The notes: a model not told the origin generated them from the sequence alone. A stretch of 64,000 nucleotides of DNA from Multifurca ochricompacta (GCA_022496185.1 WTXG01000025.1:299720-363719), one strand, 5' to 3'. Shown: positions 23,949 through 35,900, numbered from the stretch's first letter. A program made the numbers and translations.

Positions 23949-24449
23949 TTAGTAGAAGATACTCACCATACACCATTCATGAGAACCAGCCCTTCGGTTT
24001 ATATTCCTCGTCCTCTTTAATTTCACCATCTCTTTTTTTCTCAGATGTTCCAATATATCCTTGACACCTTCCGAGTCCCCGGCAGAGGCGCGACCACTCG
24101 TCCAATCAACAACAATTGGCCATTTCAGTGCGAGGGGACTCTTCTGAGCGAGACGTACCAAACCCTCCGGAGAATGTGGTCTGTCAGGCAAAGAAGGGGC
24201 AGAAGGGTGAGAGGATATCAACGCGGCAATGTGGTGTGGATCGTCGACATCGCGAGCGCCACGGGGGAGGTAATCCAGGATCGTGCGTATTTGGTCTGCA
24301 GTTGGAGGGGCGTTTTCAACGAGTTCTAGATTGAAACTGAGTGGAGAGGTTGATGCACCTCCGGGTGGATAAGGAGAAGACACGGCAGCTCGTAGCATGG
24401 CTAGTGCCTTAGTCGAAGGTGGTAATGAAGGGTTGTGACTACAGGACAC
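23949..24449 (-). CDS. Fmp46-like (DUF1687) thioredoxin-fold protein
   Basis: The frame encodes HNPSLPPSTKALAMLRAAVS, LSFNLELVENAPPTADQIRT, ILDYLPRGARDVDD, then PEGLVRLAQKSPLALKWPIV and VDWTSGRASAGDSEGVKDIL. This matches the fungal Fmp46/DUF1687 family, small thioredoxin-like proteins of mitochondria with a putative redox role; the conserved ALKWPIVVDW block is diagnostic. The usual family length is about 150-180 residues, so most is present. No ATG begins this frame. The coding part starts right after an acceptor (ctcag at about 24450), so a short first exon must lie upstream, possibly around 24480-24530 or at the ATG near 24712, and was not resolved. The thioredoxin CxxC is not present; a single Cys precedes SHNP. 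Confidence 0.75.
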   Translation of the reverse strand: MSCSHNPSLPPSTKALAMLRAAVSSPYPPGGASTSPLSFNLELVENAPPTADQIRTILDYLPRGARDVDDPHHIAALISSHPSAPSLPDRPHSPEGLVRLAQKSPLALKWPIVVDWTSGRASAGDSEGVKDILEHLRKKEMVKLKRTRNINRRAGSHEWCMVSIFY

Positions 24450-24795
24450 TGAGAAGTCAACGAGCGCATCCCGTGAAAGACAGAGCTGCTAACAAGATAG
24501 AAATCTGAGGCTGTTGGCATTTTAGCAGGAAAATTACTGTGATTAAATGTTAAAAACATTACGATAGATCTTTTAAAAGCAGAGAACATGATGGCGGTGG
24601 CGGTGGTTATTAACAACGCAACGTCGATAACGTCATCCTTTCCTTTCTCATTCTCAATTAGACTAGTACTAGCCCGGCCCAAATGCTGAAAGATGTTCAA
24701 AATGCTCATCATTTTGGCCTGCGGGCCCTTAAGAACTGTTTAAAGAACCTCTTCCAGTGTCTTTTTGCAGAAACTCGCCTTCTGTGCTATTGAAG

Positions 24796-25504
24796 ATGCT
24801 TAATGTTCCCTTCCCGTCTTCCGGTGATATCGAGAATGTCACTCTCACCCGTGGTGGCAAGCGAACCAGGCCGAATGCACTGAGGGATGGTCAGCCTCCC
24901 CAGCAGCTACACAGCATACCGTGCTGACAACTTGCCTAATGCAGTGACGAATTCCTCTAATAAATTTTTACTTAAACGTCTTGCTTCAAGTTCGTCGTCC
25001 GCATGCCAGCCACCCGTGCGTATCACGATCCTTCAAGCACCAAAGGCCCCAGCAGCACCCGCTCAGAACGTTCGGAATACCACACCCCTGAGTGTCTCAA
25101 AAGCCCCTACCTCGAAGCGCCCCCTCGCATCCGTCCTGAAATCGAAATCCGCTACGCCGACTTCGGTTCCAATGGGCCAACGGCCTACGCAAAGCAAGCT
25201 GGTCAAACTTGCAAAGCGTGAGCGCAATCGAAGGAACATCCCCAAAATCGTAGTACACGAGCCCGTCTGGTGGGACTTTTGGACTGACGTTAATCACCCG
25301 GGGAAGAGCTACGGGAGAATGCTGGACATCCCCGCCCTCGGCAACCGCGGCAAGATGGACGACGAGGACTTGGCACACTATTATCCCAAAGAGTACTCCG
25401 CTGAGCAGGCCGCGCAAAGGCTACGCTCTATGGTGCGCAGCGCTAGTCGTCGCGCGGCGGTCCTTCGTCGCGAGCGCGCTCGTACTACCCCCACCTCTAT
25501 ATAA
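24796..25504 (+). CDS. Conserved protein of unknown function (2 exons)
   Basis: Exons 24796-24889 and 24945-25504 join at GATG/TG (phase 1) to give about 217 residues. The N-terminus reads MLNVPFPSSGDIENVTLTRG. A Ser/Pro/Lys-rich middle follows, then a conserved-looking C-terminal block: IPKIVVHEPVWWDFWTDVNH, PGKSYGRMLDIPALGNRGKM, DDEDLAHYYPKEYSAEQAAQ. It ends in a highly basic tail RSASRRAAVLRRERARTTPT. The aromatic WWDFW block suggests a short folded motif; I do not recognise the family. An ATG at 24887 opens the long exon-2 frame but reads through the intron, so the two-exon model is preferred. Confidence 0.65.
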
Positions 25505-25639
25505 GAACGCGCGTGCGCGTGAGGTATTCACGATGACCATCTCCCTACTCTCACATTCTCTCCGTACTCTACGATTCGATTTCAAGTCAATTCCAGGCTT
25601 CATGGCTGCGTCCTTCCTTTTCTCACCCTCGCCTATCAT

Positions 25640-25691
25640 TGACGTTTGCCTCACGCTGTCGAGTCGCGGCGACGACGTGGGGCAGACGCCA
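25640..25691 (+). repeat. Stem-loop 1 with GTCGCGG loop
   Basis: Arms 25640-25655 and 25676-25691 pair over 16 positions: 13 Watson-Crick, 2 G-U, 1 mismatch. The 20-nt loop ctgtcgagtcgcggcgacga contains gagtcgcgg and can itself fold (gtcg/cgac). Confidence 0.8.
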
Positions 25692-25693
25692 GT

Positions 25694-25750
25694 GCCGCTA
25701 CTCGGCGTGCGAGTCTCTGAGTCGCGGTAGAGACTTGCACGCCGAGCGGC
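25694..25750 (+). repeat. Stem-loop 2 with GTCGCGG loop
   Basis: Arms 25694-25718 and 25729-25750 pair over 22 positions (21 Watson-Crick, 1 G-U) with a 3-nt bulge at 25700-25702. The loop is gagtcgcggt (25719-25728). It lies two bases after stem-loop 1 and is followed by T-rich sequence. Confidence 0.85.
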
Positions 25751-26536
25751 GGGTTTTCCCTGATCTTGTTTTTTTTTTGTTTCTCTGTTTGTCCTCCCTC
25801 AGCCTCTTTTCTCTGGGTTCGCGTGCAAAGTGTCAAAACACGGCTTGATCAAAAAAAGAAAAACCCAAAAACATCAAAAAATAAATAATCTGCTATATTT
25901 TTGCGTGGTTTCGTATTCTTTTCTTCGTTGCGTATTTGATTGCCCGTGTTTGTTCGTTAGCCTCTAAGAGCCAGCTGTGCAAGCAAGGGAATCTCGCCTC
26001 GTTTTTCATCCGTCTACTGCTCCTTTTAGTGATTTGCCTTCGCTCACGATTCAGACATTTCAGATCAGGTCTTGGCAGTGACGTGGACGCACGTCTTGCC
26101 TCATACCCTTCTCGAATTACATAGCGCGCGGTCAAGATCAAGATCAAGTACCCCTGGACTGGCTCTTGCACTCTGATCTTTGTTCTGCCTACGGGCGCTT
26201 GACTTGGACTTGGCTTTGTTGACTTGGCTTGGATCTCTTGCTTGGTTTTGCTCGGATGTACTACTAGACTTGGCTTGATCTCTGGGACTCTAGCTTGCGC
26301 GCTTTCTGCTAGACATCGCTCAATCGCTTTCTCAACGAAACTTGTGGTTGTAGCTGGATTTATGGTATGTCCATCTCCTTTTCATAATTAACAATTAAGG
26401 GGCCGAAAGAATAGCAGTACTCGACGACTTCCGAAGTGGAAACTTGGTGCGTTGTCTTTATCAAATTTTCCTGTCTTTCCCTTTCCCTTCTTGCCCATTT
26501 CTATTCATTTTTTCCACTTTCCCTATTCTTTCCTAA

Positions 26537-26594
26537 CGCTGATGTCCGCTGCACGCCGTTGCGTCGCGGCGGCGACGTGCAACGGACATCAGCG
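26537..26594 (+). repeat. Stem-loop 3 with GTCGCGG loop
   Basis: Arms 26537-26555 and 26576-26594 pair over 19 positions with one mismatch (26549/26582). The loop ccgttgcgtcgcggcggcga shares gtcgcgg with stem-loops 1 and 2 although the stems are unrelated in sequence. T-rich sequence follows. Confidence 0.85.
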
Positions 26595-26898
26595 CCCTTT
26601 TTATTTTTTTTAAGACTTTCGTGTGGCAATAGGGTTAAGGTTAGGGATCTATGTACTCCGATCCGATCTGAGCTTGGCTGGTGGTTAGGTTAATCATTTC
26701 ATTTCCACCTCCACGTCTATGTCCGTAATATAATAGATCACTCATAAATAGAACAAGTAACCAATTAATTTATTGCTAAGAAGCTGAGGCTGGTAAAGCT
26801 GTGATCGACGTGAGGCTGTACTTGTTTGTGTGTTTATGTGTATGGGATAATATATCGAACACTGTTCATATTGCCAGTTCCATATTCCATTTGACGTG

Positions 26899-28702
26899 AT
26901 GCACTCAACACGTCCAAAACATCACGCTAATGACACTCGTTCCCTCTTTCAGAATCCATGGATGGTTGTCGAGTCTGATGCTGCCCCTCCCAATAGTAAT
27001 GATTCACCATCGCGGACCACATCGCCCTACTGGGTTGGGTTTCCTAGCCTTCCGTTCCCTACTCTCCCAAGCATACCCATGATACCCATAGAACGCATTC
27101 GCGTATCTCAATCTCATCAGCGTCCACCCGTCACGGTCGTCAAGCCTGATTGGGGCCGCTTGGCTGCTCAACACATTGAGCCAAATCTCAAGGCGACTTG
27201 GCTCGGACATGCGGTGCGTCGCAGTTGCTCGAATTGACCACTGCTCCCTCCCTCTCTCTCGCCATCTTACCTATCCATTCTTGATCTTTCTCCAAGAGCT
27301 TCCTTGTCGAATTCCCGCATACTGCAGCCGCCAACCCAAATGACGAACCACCTCGCGTCTTGTTTGACCCCATCTTCTCAGACAGCGCTGGCCCGTCTCC
27401 TTGGGTGGGCATTCGGCGCCGTCTTCCCCCACCTTGCGCCGTTGCGGAACTGCCAGAGTTTCAGTTCGTGGCTTACTCGCATAACCAGTGTGTCATTCTT
27501 GTTCTCCACAAACGTGAATCTGTCTTTTCTTAGCACCAAGTCCCAAACACCCCCGTGCAGCTATGATCATCTCGACCTCCCCACATTGCAACAAATTAAT
27601 GAAATACGTGGCGAGCGCGTGCATTTCCTTGTCCCTCTAGGTGATTTTTTTTCATCTGATAAAATCTTCCCCCCCCTCACTCAACCGCCCTAATATTTTT
27701 AAAAAAGGTAATAAGAAGTGGTTCGAAGAGACCGGTATCCCAGCTTCACAAATTACTGAGCTAGACTGGTGGGATGTCATCACTCTGCCAACTCACCCTC
27801 ATGCGGACCAGAAGCTCAAGTTCGTCTGCACTCCAGCTCAACACGGGAGTGGTACGCACATTTCAACGTCCGACGTTTCTCTAGCAGCAGGGAACTGAAC
27901 TGAAATCCGCGTAGGTCGCGGAATCACCGATGCTCGTACGACACTTTGGGCAAGTTGGGTCGTCGAACAGGCATTTTCCGACACCCCCGACGGCGGCAGT
28001 GGCGGCGCCTCGGTCTACTTTGCGGGGTACCGTCCCTAACCCCCCTTCTTTCATGAGTCTAAATTTGAACCTGGGACTTGAACAGCGATACAGGATACAT
28101 GACGACAAACGGACCATGCCCCATCTTCGAAGGTTTGCTTGCTACTGCTACTGCCTTCTTTCACTCAGTGAAAAAGGCCCCGCAGCGGCCAAGCTGACGA
28201 ATTTTGGTGGTGGACAAATACATAGAGATCGGCTCGAAATACGGACCCTTCGACATAGCTATGCTCCCCATCTGGCGCGGTGCCACGCTCTCCTTCATTG
28301 CACGGCTTGGCTATCGTGTACGTTTCTCTCCGCGAATCTCATCCCCTCCATAAAAACCGCAGGAAAAGGCGAGGTCCACTTGATGCGTTCCTTATCATCC
28401 CCGCACAGGTTGTACACAGCCCTGATTCTCTTCTCGCCTCTTTTCACGCGACCCCGGCACAAGCGTTACAAATGCACGGCGCGCTACGCGCACGTCATTC
28501 GCTTGGGATGCATTTCGCCACATTTGCCGGTAGCGACTTTGAAGCACTCGAACCGATCGTCGAGCTTGAGCAAGCCAAGCGTGACTTCGGCGCGAGTCAT
28601 CAGGGAGACGATGAAGGAATGCGGACCGTCGGCGATTGGTGGATGGAAGGCGGGATGGGTGTCATCGACGTCGGTGAGACCGCAATAGTGCAAGTTGGGT
28701 AA
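26899..28702 (+). CDS. NAPE-hydrolysing phospholipase D-like (NAPE-PLD/Fmp30), metallo-beta-lactamase fold
   Basis: Zn-dependent phosphodiesterase family that releases N-acylethanolamines from N-acyl-PE; yeast Fmp30 is a mitochondrial inner-membrane member. The start is ATG 26899. Visible blocks: FQNPW, VKPDWGRLAAQHIEPNLKATWLGHA, then SFLVEFP, RVLFDPIFSD, and the metal site SHNHYDHLDLP created by splicing across 27488-27560. Next come HFLVPLGNKKWF, ELDWWDV, CTPAQHGSG, TLWASWVVEQAF, SVYFAGDTGYMTTNGPCPIF, KYGPFDIAMLPIWRGATLSF, ALRARHSLGMHFATFAGSDF and a C-terminal DIGET-like DVGETAIVQVG. At least seven exons. TTTT at 28202-28205 seems to hold one T too many: without it the frame reads AAAKLTNLVVDKYIEIGSKY. 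No clear targeting signal was found at the N-terminus. Confidence 0.87.
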
Positions 28703-28775
28703 GGCACCGACAGACTCTCCCGAGCCATGGTACCGTAAAAACATGTACTAAGTGAAAAGAAAAGGATAAAAATAC

Positions 28776-29083
28776 TTATATGAGATGATTACTAATTCGA
28801 TCTGTGATTTCTGAACCCGCTATTTCGGCAAAGCGGCCCAAAGCGAGTGGAAGAAACAGACGTACATCTCCGGTTATTTCTGACAACCTGAACACGGGCG
28901 TACCATCCTCCCCGTTGCGTCCCGGTTCGGCATGCATATTAGCTGTCTGGCGCGGCTCACCATCCCAGAAGATCTCAGCTTCCTGATCCACCTTCTCCTT
29001 CCCTTTCCCGTTTGGGTCCTCATACGAGCCCAGCGGGGAACTTGTTGATCTTGATAGCGTCTGATGCTTTGGTGGTTTGTAGG
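28776..29083 (-). pseudogene. Truncated gene at the hAT boundary, possibly Tdp1-related
   Basis: A minus-strand frame is open from the transposon edge (29083) to a stop at 28776: SPLGSYEDPNGKGKEKVDQE, AEIFWDGEPRQTANMHAEPG, RNGEDGTPVFRLSEITGD, then a tail that may be intronic read-through. The EIFWDGEPRQTAN...PVFRLSEI block resembles, from memory, the segment before the phospholipase-D domain in basidiomycete tyrosyl-DNA phosphodiesterase-like proteins. No catalytic HKN motif is present, and nothing continues on the far side of the transposon at 37197. It is most likely a gene fragment cut by transposon insertion or rearrangement. The family assignment is weak. Confidence 0.35.
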
Positions 29084-29613
29084 TAGGGCTGCGCGCCGTC
29101 CGTTTGACGGTGACGGCCGTCTATTTGACGGTGAGGGACAGGTATGGCTGACCCATAGACCTACCGTTTTTGGTACTCACTGGATCACTTATGGTACAGT
29201 ACGGGTACGGTACGGCCGTTTTATGGTATATGGTAGTAGACGGTATTACTAAAGAAAATAAAGTTGAGCTAGGTAGCATGAGCAAGAAGCTAAAAGCGAT
29301 AAAGAAATGGATAGGTGTATTCTTGGGGCTATTCTACACCCTTTTTATGTAGTTTATGAGTACAATACCCAACAATCAACTTTACCAGTCATAATCTGAA
29401 ACTCATAGAGGGACTTCAAGTGTTGTCTTTGCTTCCACGAGTGCGAGTAGTGTAAATAGGGCATACTGGAACATGAACTCCCTCAATAAATGTAATTGTA
29501 GATACATTATCACAAAAGAGACATCAGAGAAGCAATATCAAAACATGCCCCAAAAGGGTATGGAAACAGGCATGGCGCAGGCTTGTACCTAGATGCTATA
29601 ATACTATTATCTA

Positions 29614-30115
29614 TAGTGATGTTCCGGCCCGGCTTGGCCCAAAAGCCATGGCTTTGGCTCGGCCTGGGGCGGCTCCGGCTTTCCTGAAGTCTGGGCCGAG
29701 CCAAAGCCGCCACAGACGGCTTGGCCCTGGCCCGGCTTGGCCCAAGCCGCGGCTTTTGGCAGAGAAAATTTTATGACATATAACTAGTAGTTATAGTTCA
29801 GCTAATCCAAATATGACTTAGTGTGTTACGTATTGCAAAGCTATATCGAAGAAAAAGTTTGAAATGCCGCAATAAACATGATCACGTGACCCAAATCAAC
29901 CACTTTGTGATCAGATTTCTACTGATTTTGATGATTGCTATTGCACTTGTATGTGCTGTTGAAAGCCGCAGCCTGAGCCGGTGGCTTTGGCTTTTAGTTT
30001 CTCTGAGCCGGGCCAAAGCCCTTGCTGGGCCGTCACAACGGCCTGGCTTGGCCCGGCCCAAACAGGCCCGGCTTGGCCCGGCTTCCGGCTTTGAGCCGGG
30101 CCAGGCACATCACTA
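29614..30115. mobile_element. Non-autonomous hAT element (MITE-like), 502 bp, with 8-bp TSD
   Basis: Starts tagtgatg and ends catcacta, followed inward by long GGCCCGGC/AAGCCGGGCC-rich subterminal inverted repeats. It is flanked by a perfect 8-bp duplication attatcta (29606-29613 and 30116-30123), the hallmark of hAT transposition. No coding capacity. The low-divergence TSD suggests a recent jump. Confidence 0.92.
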
Positions 30116-30859
30116 ATTATCTATCTCACCTTGTTAGCTTGTAGACTTAGATGCTTGCGGTAATGCGATAGCAACTGCTTTATCTATAGCAGCTATACAG
30201 TGGTTTTATATACAATTTAGATGTATTATATTGCTACTAAATTAGTGTTATCTCGCTTGTTTATGAATGTGATTTGATCACATAATCGATCTGAGATGTA
30301 TATACTCAATGTAACGGATGAAGCTCCGTGTACACTTGGTAAGCAAGAAGGGCAAAGGTAAAAGTGACCTTTGTCGTTGGGCGTACCGCGGAGGCAAACG
30401 TCACGTGTTAAGTAATGACGGGGACCTGTGTCACCCACTGTGGTTTTGCAACCACGATGATGGCATCTGAAACCCGAAGAAACTGCAGCCCCAAGAGGAC
30501 AAGATCCAAAGGATCGAGTCACACAGGGAGGCAGGATACCATTAGCACTATGTATCAAACTCGTGTAGACAGTTACTCACCTGCAGCCCCAAGAGGACAA
30601 GATGGGGGGCTACAGGCTGTTACAGAGGGTCTTATATACATTTCTCAGTGTAACGAGGTAAGCAGTAAGTGTAAGCAAGAATCAGCAGGTATCAGTCAGC
30701 TGTATTGCTGACTGAGCCTTATCTTTGTGATTCGTAAGCTGCTTTACTCTGCTGACTGATCATGCTCCACAGTGTGATGTCATAATGACGTCACTGTGGA
30801 GTAGATAACTGATATGTAGTCTAGCCCTTAGGTCTGGAACACGTCTTATCTACTGATAC

Positions 30860-32118
30860 TGTTACAACCCTACTCTTTTTCCTGACCCTGCACACCATGC
30901 CTTATTCTTTGCACCATCCTTGATCTCCTCCTTCTCTGGACCACTCTTTGATGCCCTTGGCCTGTTGCCTTGGGACCTTCCTTGATGCCTGTGGCCTGTG
31001 TGCCCAGGACCCTACCCTGATTCCTGTGACATTGTTCATAGGACTGACCTCCCATGCCACCATTTACACCTAACCTGCTGGTAGTTATGCTGCTACACTG
31101 TTGGATGTATACCACCCTTCCTTGCTGCCTTGGCTTATGCCTTGGCCACTGCTCCTGACCCTGTCCCTGTGCTTGACACCCATAGGAACCCCTGACATTG
31201 TCCCTGCCAATCTGACCAGTCCAGACAACTAGACGACTTTGGCTTGTACTTGACCCTCTGCCAGTCATGTGACCTCTGGCCATGTGATCCCTGACCATGT
31301 GATCCTTGACCATGTGATCCCTGACCATGTGACTTTGGACCATGTGATCCCTGACCCTGATCACAGCATCTTCATCTGATCATTTACCCTTTCTGATCAC
31401 ATGGCCCATCTGGCTTATCATTCGCTTCTCTGATTCCTGTGGGAGTATTCCCACATCCACCCTGACTCCTGTGGGACCTGTTATCTCCCCATTTACCCCT
31501 GACCCTGGTGGGAATCCTCCCACACTGATATGACTCCTGTGGGGCTGTCCCACATGATTATGCTTCTGATAAGGCTTATCCTTATCATGGACTATATTTG
31601 ACATCTTATCTGCTATTGGATGATAAGGACTCTGACCCTGTTCCTGATTAGCTACAAACCAGATCCCCATACAGTATATAAGACCCTGTAGACAGTTTGT
31701 ACAACCCTAGATTTGACCTCTTGGGCCTTCAGCCTAGAGATCTTAGACCCCAAATACATCAGAAGCCTTTTCCCCTCTTTTTGCGTCCTTGAGATCCCTG
31801 CAGGGACCCCCATTGCCTCTGGCAATGGGTGTGTACCCTTCCCTTTGAACCCCTCTGCCATTCCCAGGGCTCCAGTGTGCTTGGTGTGCTTCCGGCACAG
31901 CAACTGGGCCCTGTCCCCACTTAACAGCCTTAGGGGATTGGCTCCCTTTGGCTGGCTCATCCCGTCTCCCTCTGTGCTTGATTATAGCACCAAACCTTAA
32001 CCGATTCCGAAGCTAGACAGTGCCCAGAGTCTAGCCTTATTGTGCTAGGCTCATGGCTGAGGTAATGGACCCGCGCCGACCCGTGCACGCCGCACAGAAC
32101 GCTCCGCTGAGCGTAACA
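30860..32118. mobile_element. Solo LTR family D (about 1.26 kb) nested in solo LTR A
   Basis: Starts TGTTACAACCC, ends GCGTAACA, and is flanked by the 5-bp duplication GATAC (30855-30859 and 32119-32123). Removing it restores contiguous LTR A sequence. It contains the CATGTGATCCCTGAC minisatellite and no protein domain. Its start resembles the minus-strand start of LTR B (TGTTACAAACC). Confidence 0.88.
31264..31358 (+). repeat. 15-bp minisatellite catgtgatccctgac
   Basis: About six tandem copies with point changes inside solo LTR D. On the minus strand it translates to a spurious RDHMVRDHM repeat. Confidence 0.85.
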
Positions 32119-32971
32119 GATACATGTGGTTCTGTGCTAAAATGGCCATGGCCCGATCTGGCCTTATCTAGAGCTCCACTTACCTAGAACCTTCTAGGCT
32201 GGACTCCTCTTATCTTGATAACAGCTCCACTTGGTCTAGAACCGTCTAGACTGTGGGGCCTTGCCTATTGTGGTAAACACAATAGAGAATTGACTTGTTA
32301 TTGTTGAGTGGCTCTTGTGCTGACTAAGCAGCATGTGACTATTACATGTGACTCGGTCACATGATCCATGTCACGACTACATTCCCATGATCACGTGTTG
32401 AGACTGCTGGGGAATCTTCCCACAGTCATGTGATCCAAAAGGGAGAAAAGAAAAGGAAAAATAAGGTAGAGCCGTGACACTCAATATCTAATTAATGACG
32501 CGTTTTTGATCTCATCAATTATGCTATCTATCTATCTATATGCGATCACAATTATGTTGGACTGCTATCCCAGTACATGCAAGCATACCTCCATCTGGAC
32601 TCTGGCAGACCAAAATGATGAGATTATAGATGCAAATAAGACAAGTGGAACGTGCAAGAGGGTTTTAGAAGTGTAGCATAAATTGTATAAAAACCTCTAA
32701 GTTCAATAGGAGTCCTTTTAAAATATTATGAAGTTGCGCTTGTATACAAGCGAAAATGATGGAGAAATGAGAAGTTGTACAATAACACAATAGCATAATG
32801 GGAGTCTGTAGAATGTAATGCAAGTCAATCAACAATTGAATCTTCGGATACAAGTTATTTTCCTCAAGCGGTGACCAGAGAATTAAGCAGGTGCAATTTG
32901 AGCGCATTGTATGGCATCACAAAACCAATTTACATTAAGGCATAAATGAAACATCTAGACTAATTGACAGC

Positions 32972-35900
32972 TCAACGGCCCAGTGAAGTATCAGCTTGCA
33001 TGCGTGCAAGATGCAACCGCTTCTTGACAAGCATCAGTGTACGGATGGTATTCGCATTGAGACTAGCGCGACGGAGGGAGATCGTGTCGTGTCCACCAGA
33101 GAATATTCTCTCAACGGCAACAGCAGAACCTATGTCAGGTTCGGTCCATTAATAAGAAGAAGATTATTATTAAGTTTAAATTACTCACCAGGAATGCATA
33201 GAATGTCACGCGCCAAACAAAGGAGGTTTGGGAACTGCGCGCGTCGACCCATCCACCAATGAATTGGATTACAAGTGTCGAAATCTTCAGCAGGGAGTTT
33301 GAAATATTCTTTGAGTTCATTGGTAGAGCTCTTCTCTTTTCTGCGATACCGAGCAGTGAAGGATTTCTGAGGAGGTGATCCCAAAATCGGCAGTGATGTG
33401 ACAGGCAAAGATGATGCTGAAGATGATGTATGATCATCTGCCTTCACATAATTTCTATTGAAATAATTGAAGAGACTTGACTTAGAATGTTCAAGGTGAT
33501 CTGAGAGTGCTGGATCATCATCATAGTCCACCCTCATGCCCTCGTATGAGATTCGCGGATCAAGCACTAGTGAGATATACAGTTAGTGAGTAACCAATTT
33601 AATAATCATTGATGCATGTGCAGCCCAAGTGTAGAAGGGAGATGCGTCATACTGGTAGTAATAATCGCTAAGCTTCCGGTGTGCATCTGTGAGACCGAGT
33701 TTGATTCTAGGCGACGCCGAGCCAGGAAGGTCACGAAGAGTATTTCTAATATCATCTTGCAAGCCTCGAAATATGGCATGTGTCATTGAAAGCATTGGAA
33801 TTTTTGTGGCAGACATCTCAGTAGTAGCAGCTTGAAATGATTTCAGCCAAGATGTCACAAGAGCAATGGATTCCCAGTCACTGTTACTGAGTTCAAGGGC
33901 ATGGAGGTCCTTGTTTTGAGAAACATAAGAGTTGATAGTTTTGCAATAATCAAGGGCACGCCCTATAACATGCCAGTCAGAAACCTCATACAAACAACCA
34001 TGATAACTTACGAAGCATTTGATGCGTTGACAACCATTGGGTTCTCACATCAAGAATGAGTATATGTGGTGCAGTGCAGTCACCTAACATCCTGCCTCCT
34101 TCAAGTTGCACAAACTGAATTTCACGAGCCCAAGATTGACAACGTTGGGGGCTTGAACAGACAGCCTTGATTATTTTCCAAAGCTGACCAGAATGTTACA
34201 GTTTAGTTGGTGAAGAACGGACCCATTACTTACCCTTTCAATAGCAGGCAGTGCACTGTCAGCTGCATCGACATCAGCTGTATAAGTATCTGTGTCTGGT
34301 ATGTCTATGACACTCTCATTGTCCTCGCTATCACCCGCTGCGTCATTGTCATGTTCACATGAGAGTGGAATTGTAACGTTGTCTTGGTAGTTGCCGCTAC
34401 GCATGGTGGCTTTTTTCCCTTCAGCCTTTGAGATCGCCCCAATTCCTTCGAGAAGCTCACATTTAAAGATTAGATATGACGACAGTAATAAATATAATTT
34501 TATGTAATACCTTGATCGCAGCCAAGTGGATGGTATGCGGCATGCAACGCAACTGTGCATCTTGCGCTGAGAATGGTACCCCCCATTGTCGACATCGCCA
34601 CTCCAGTGATTTAACTAGAGTGTTGTTATTGCTAGCATTATCCATTACAAGGGCAATAATCTGCAAATGGATTAGAAACACATTTCTAGGCTGAGGATGG
34701 GAAACTCACCTTTCCAATGAGACCGTATAACTCTAGTGTTGCCCAAACCGCCTCTGCCATATTCTCTCCTGAATGCTCCCCAGTAAGCTCTTGGAAGTCA
34801 ATCAGCAACTCCTCTGGAAGGGGATGATAAGATTATGCCAGTTGAATGAGGGGAAGAGCACGAACCAAGTTGCCCATCATTGGTTACATAGTGTGCAACA
34901 ATCCAAAAATGCGTACTGATTGCTCGATGTCCATGCATCCAGTGACAAGCACACCTTCCCCTCAGATTCTGCTCATATGGATAAATATGTGGTATGAAGA
35001 AAATAAGATAATACTTACTGAGAACATTTTGGAATGCCTTCAATTGTTTCCTCACCCATCTTCACAACACGCCGCTTGATCCCATCGTGTTTCAGAATAT
35101 TCAATGGACCACCATTGTGGTGTGTAAAATTCATCATCTTGATGAATTCAGGTTTCTCAACCTCATCAAACGGCTGGTCGCAGGCAACGATCCACTCAGT
35201 GAGGAGCCTTCAAATGTTTCTTGATCCCATGGAACCTGACCATTGCTTCGTGACATCCAAATGTTTGAGAAGTTAACATTACTTACAGTGGCACGGGCTT
35301 TCTGGTCTTCAAAGGCTTTCTTGATGTTTTCAGATGACTTACCAAGCTTTCTTATGTATTCAGCTTCAGTGCATCCATCGAGTCGCTTTTTTCCAGATGC
35401 GATAGCAATCTCGTCAGGTGTTGGGGGCTCGTCACGATTCTTAAGGATGTAGTAGAGTTGATACATCGGCCTAACATGGACTCGGAGATTATTTATGAGT
35501 ACTAAGGGAAGCATCATCCATCAGGAATGATAAGCAAAAAAATGATGAGAAACACACCGCTTAGATTAGATTTCATTGTCTTCTTAATCGTACAAATCCT
35601 ATGAGCGCCATGAAGGCAATGATAGTGGACATCGCCATCTTCTCCTGGGGTATTGTATGGCCCGTTGGTGATGACCTCGTAGAATAGATATATTGGACTC
35701 CTTTTTATATTTCCAGTCATCTATAAAAACCCACAATGAGACAATAATGTGAGAAACCAAGGCAAAACTTGCCTTTTTGGGGTGAGGGATTTCGAATGAG
35801 CTTGTTGGAATGACGCTGGTATGCGTTGCTGCAGTCCGGTGGGGGGTATCTTCATCTTCAATCTCCTCAACCTCGACAGAACAAGTCCTCCCTTCTTCGT

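Larger units (their letters stand above)
25505..26898. other. Gene-free 1.4 kb with three stem-loops and ACTTGGCTT-type repeats
   Basis: No coding frame is supported. It holds three strong imperfect palindromes (separate entries) and a patch of degenerate actTGGCTTg repeats at about 26200-26290. The promoter of the NAPE-PLD gene should lie in the last few hundred bases. Confidence 0.55.
30310..32479 (-). mobile_element. Solo LTR of Gypsy family A, inverted, split by another solo LTR
   Basis: On the minus strand it begins TGTCACGGCTC (32479) and ends GTTACA (30310), matching the LTRs at 38419-39513 and 53342-54248. It is flanked by the 5-bp duplication CTCAA (30305-30309 and 32480-32484). Subtracting the nested insertion and its duplication leaves about 906 bp, the same length as the 53342-54248 LTR. 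No internal Gypsy sequence is attached, so it formed by LTR-LTR recombination. Confidence 0.9.

Noticed and set aside
23790..23970. Leucyl/phenylalanyl-tRNA-protein transferase fragment suggested by LVAIGGDLL
   Set aside because: Only seven residues agree; no following GIFPW-type motif and no continuing frame.
26628..26650. Interstitial telomere-like agggttaaggttaggg
   Set aside because: Fewer than three imperfect units; expected by chance in this length.
31264..31358. Short regular repeats as a possible CRISPR array
   Set aside because: Units are contiguous 15-bp tandem copies without spacers, in a eukaryotic LTR.
30870..31364. Minus-strand ORF with RDHMVRDHM repeats resembling a repeat protein
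   Set aside because: It is the translation of the 15-bp minisatellite inside solo LTR D.
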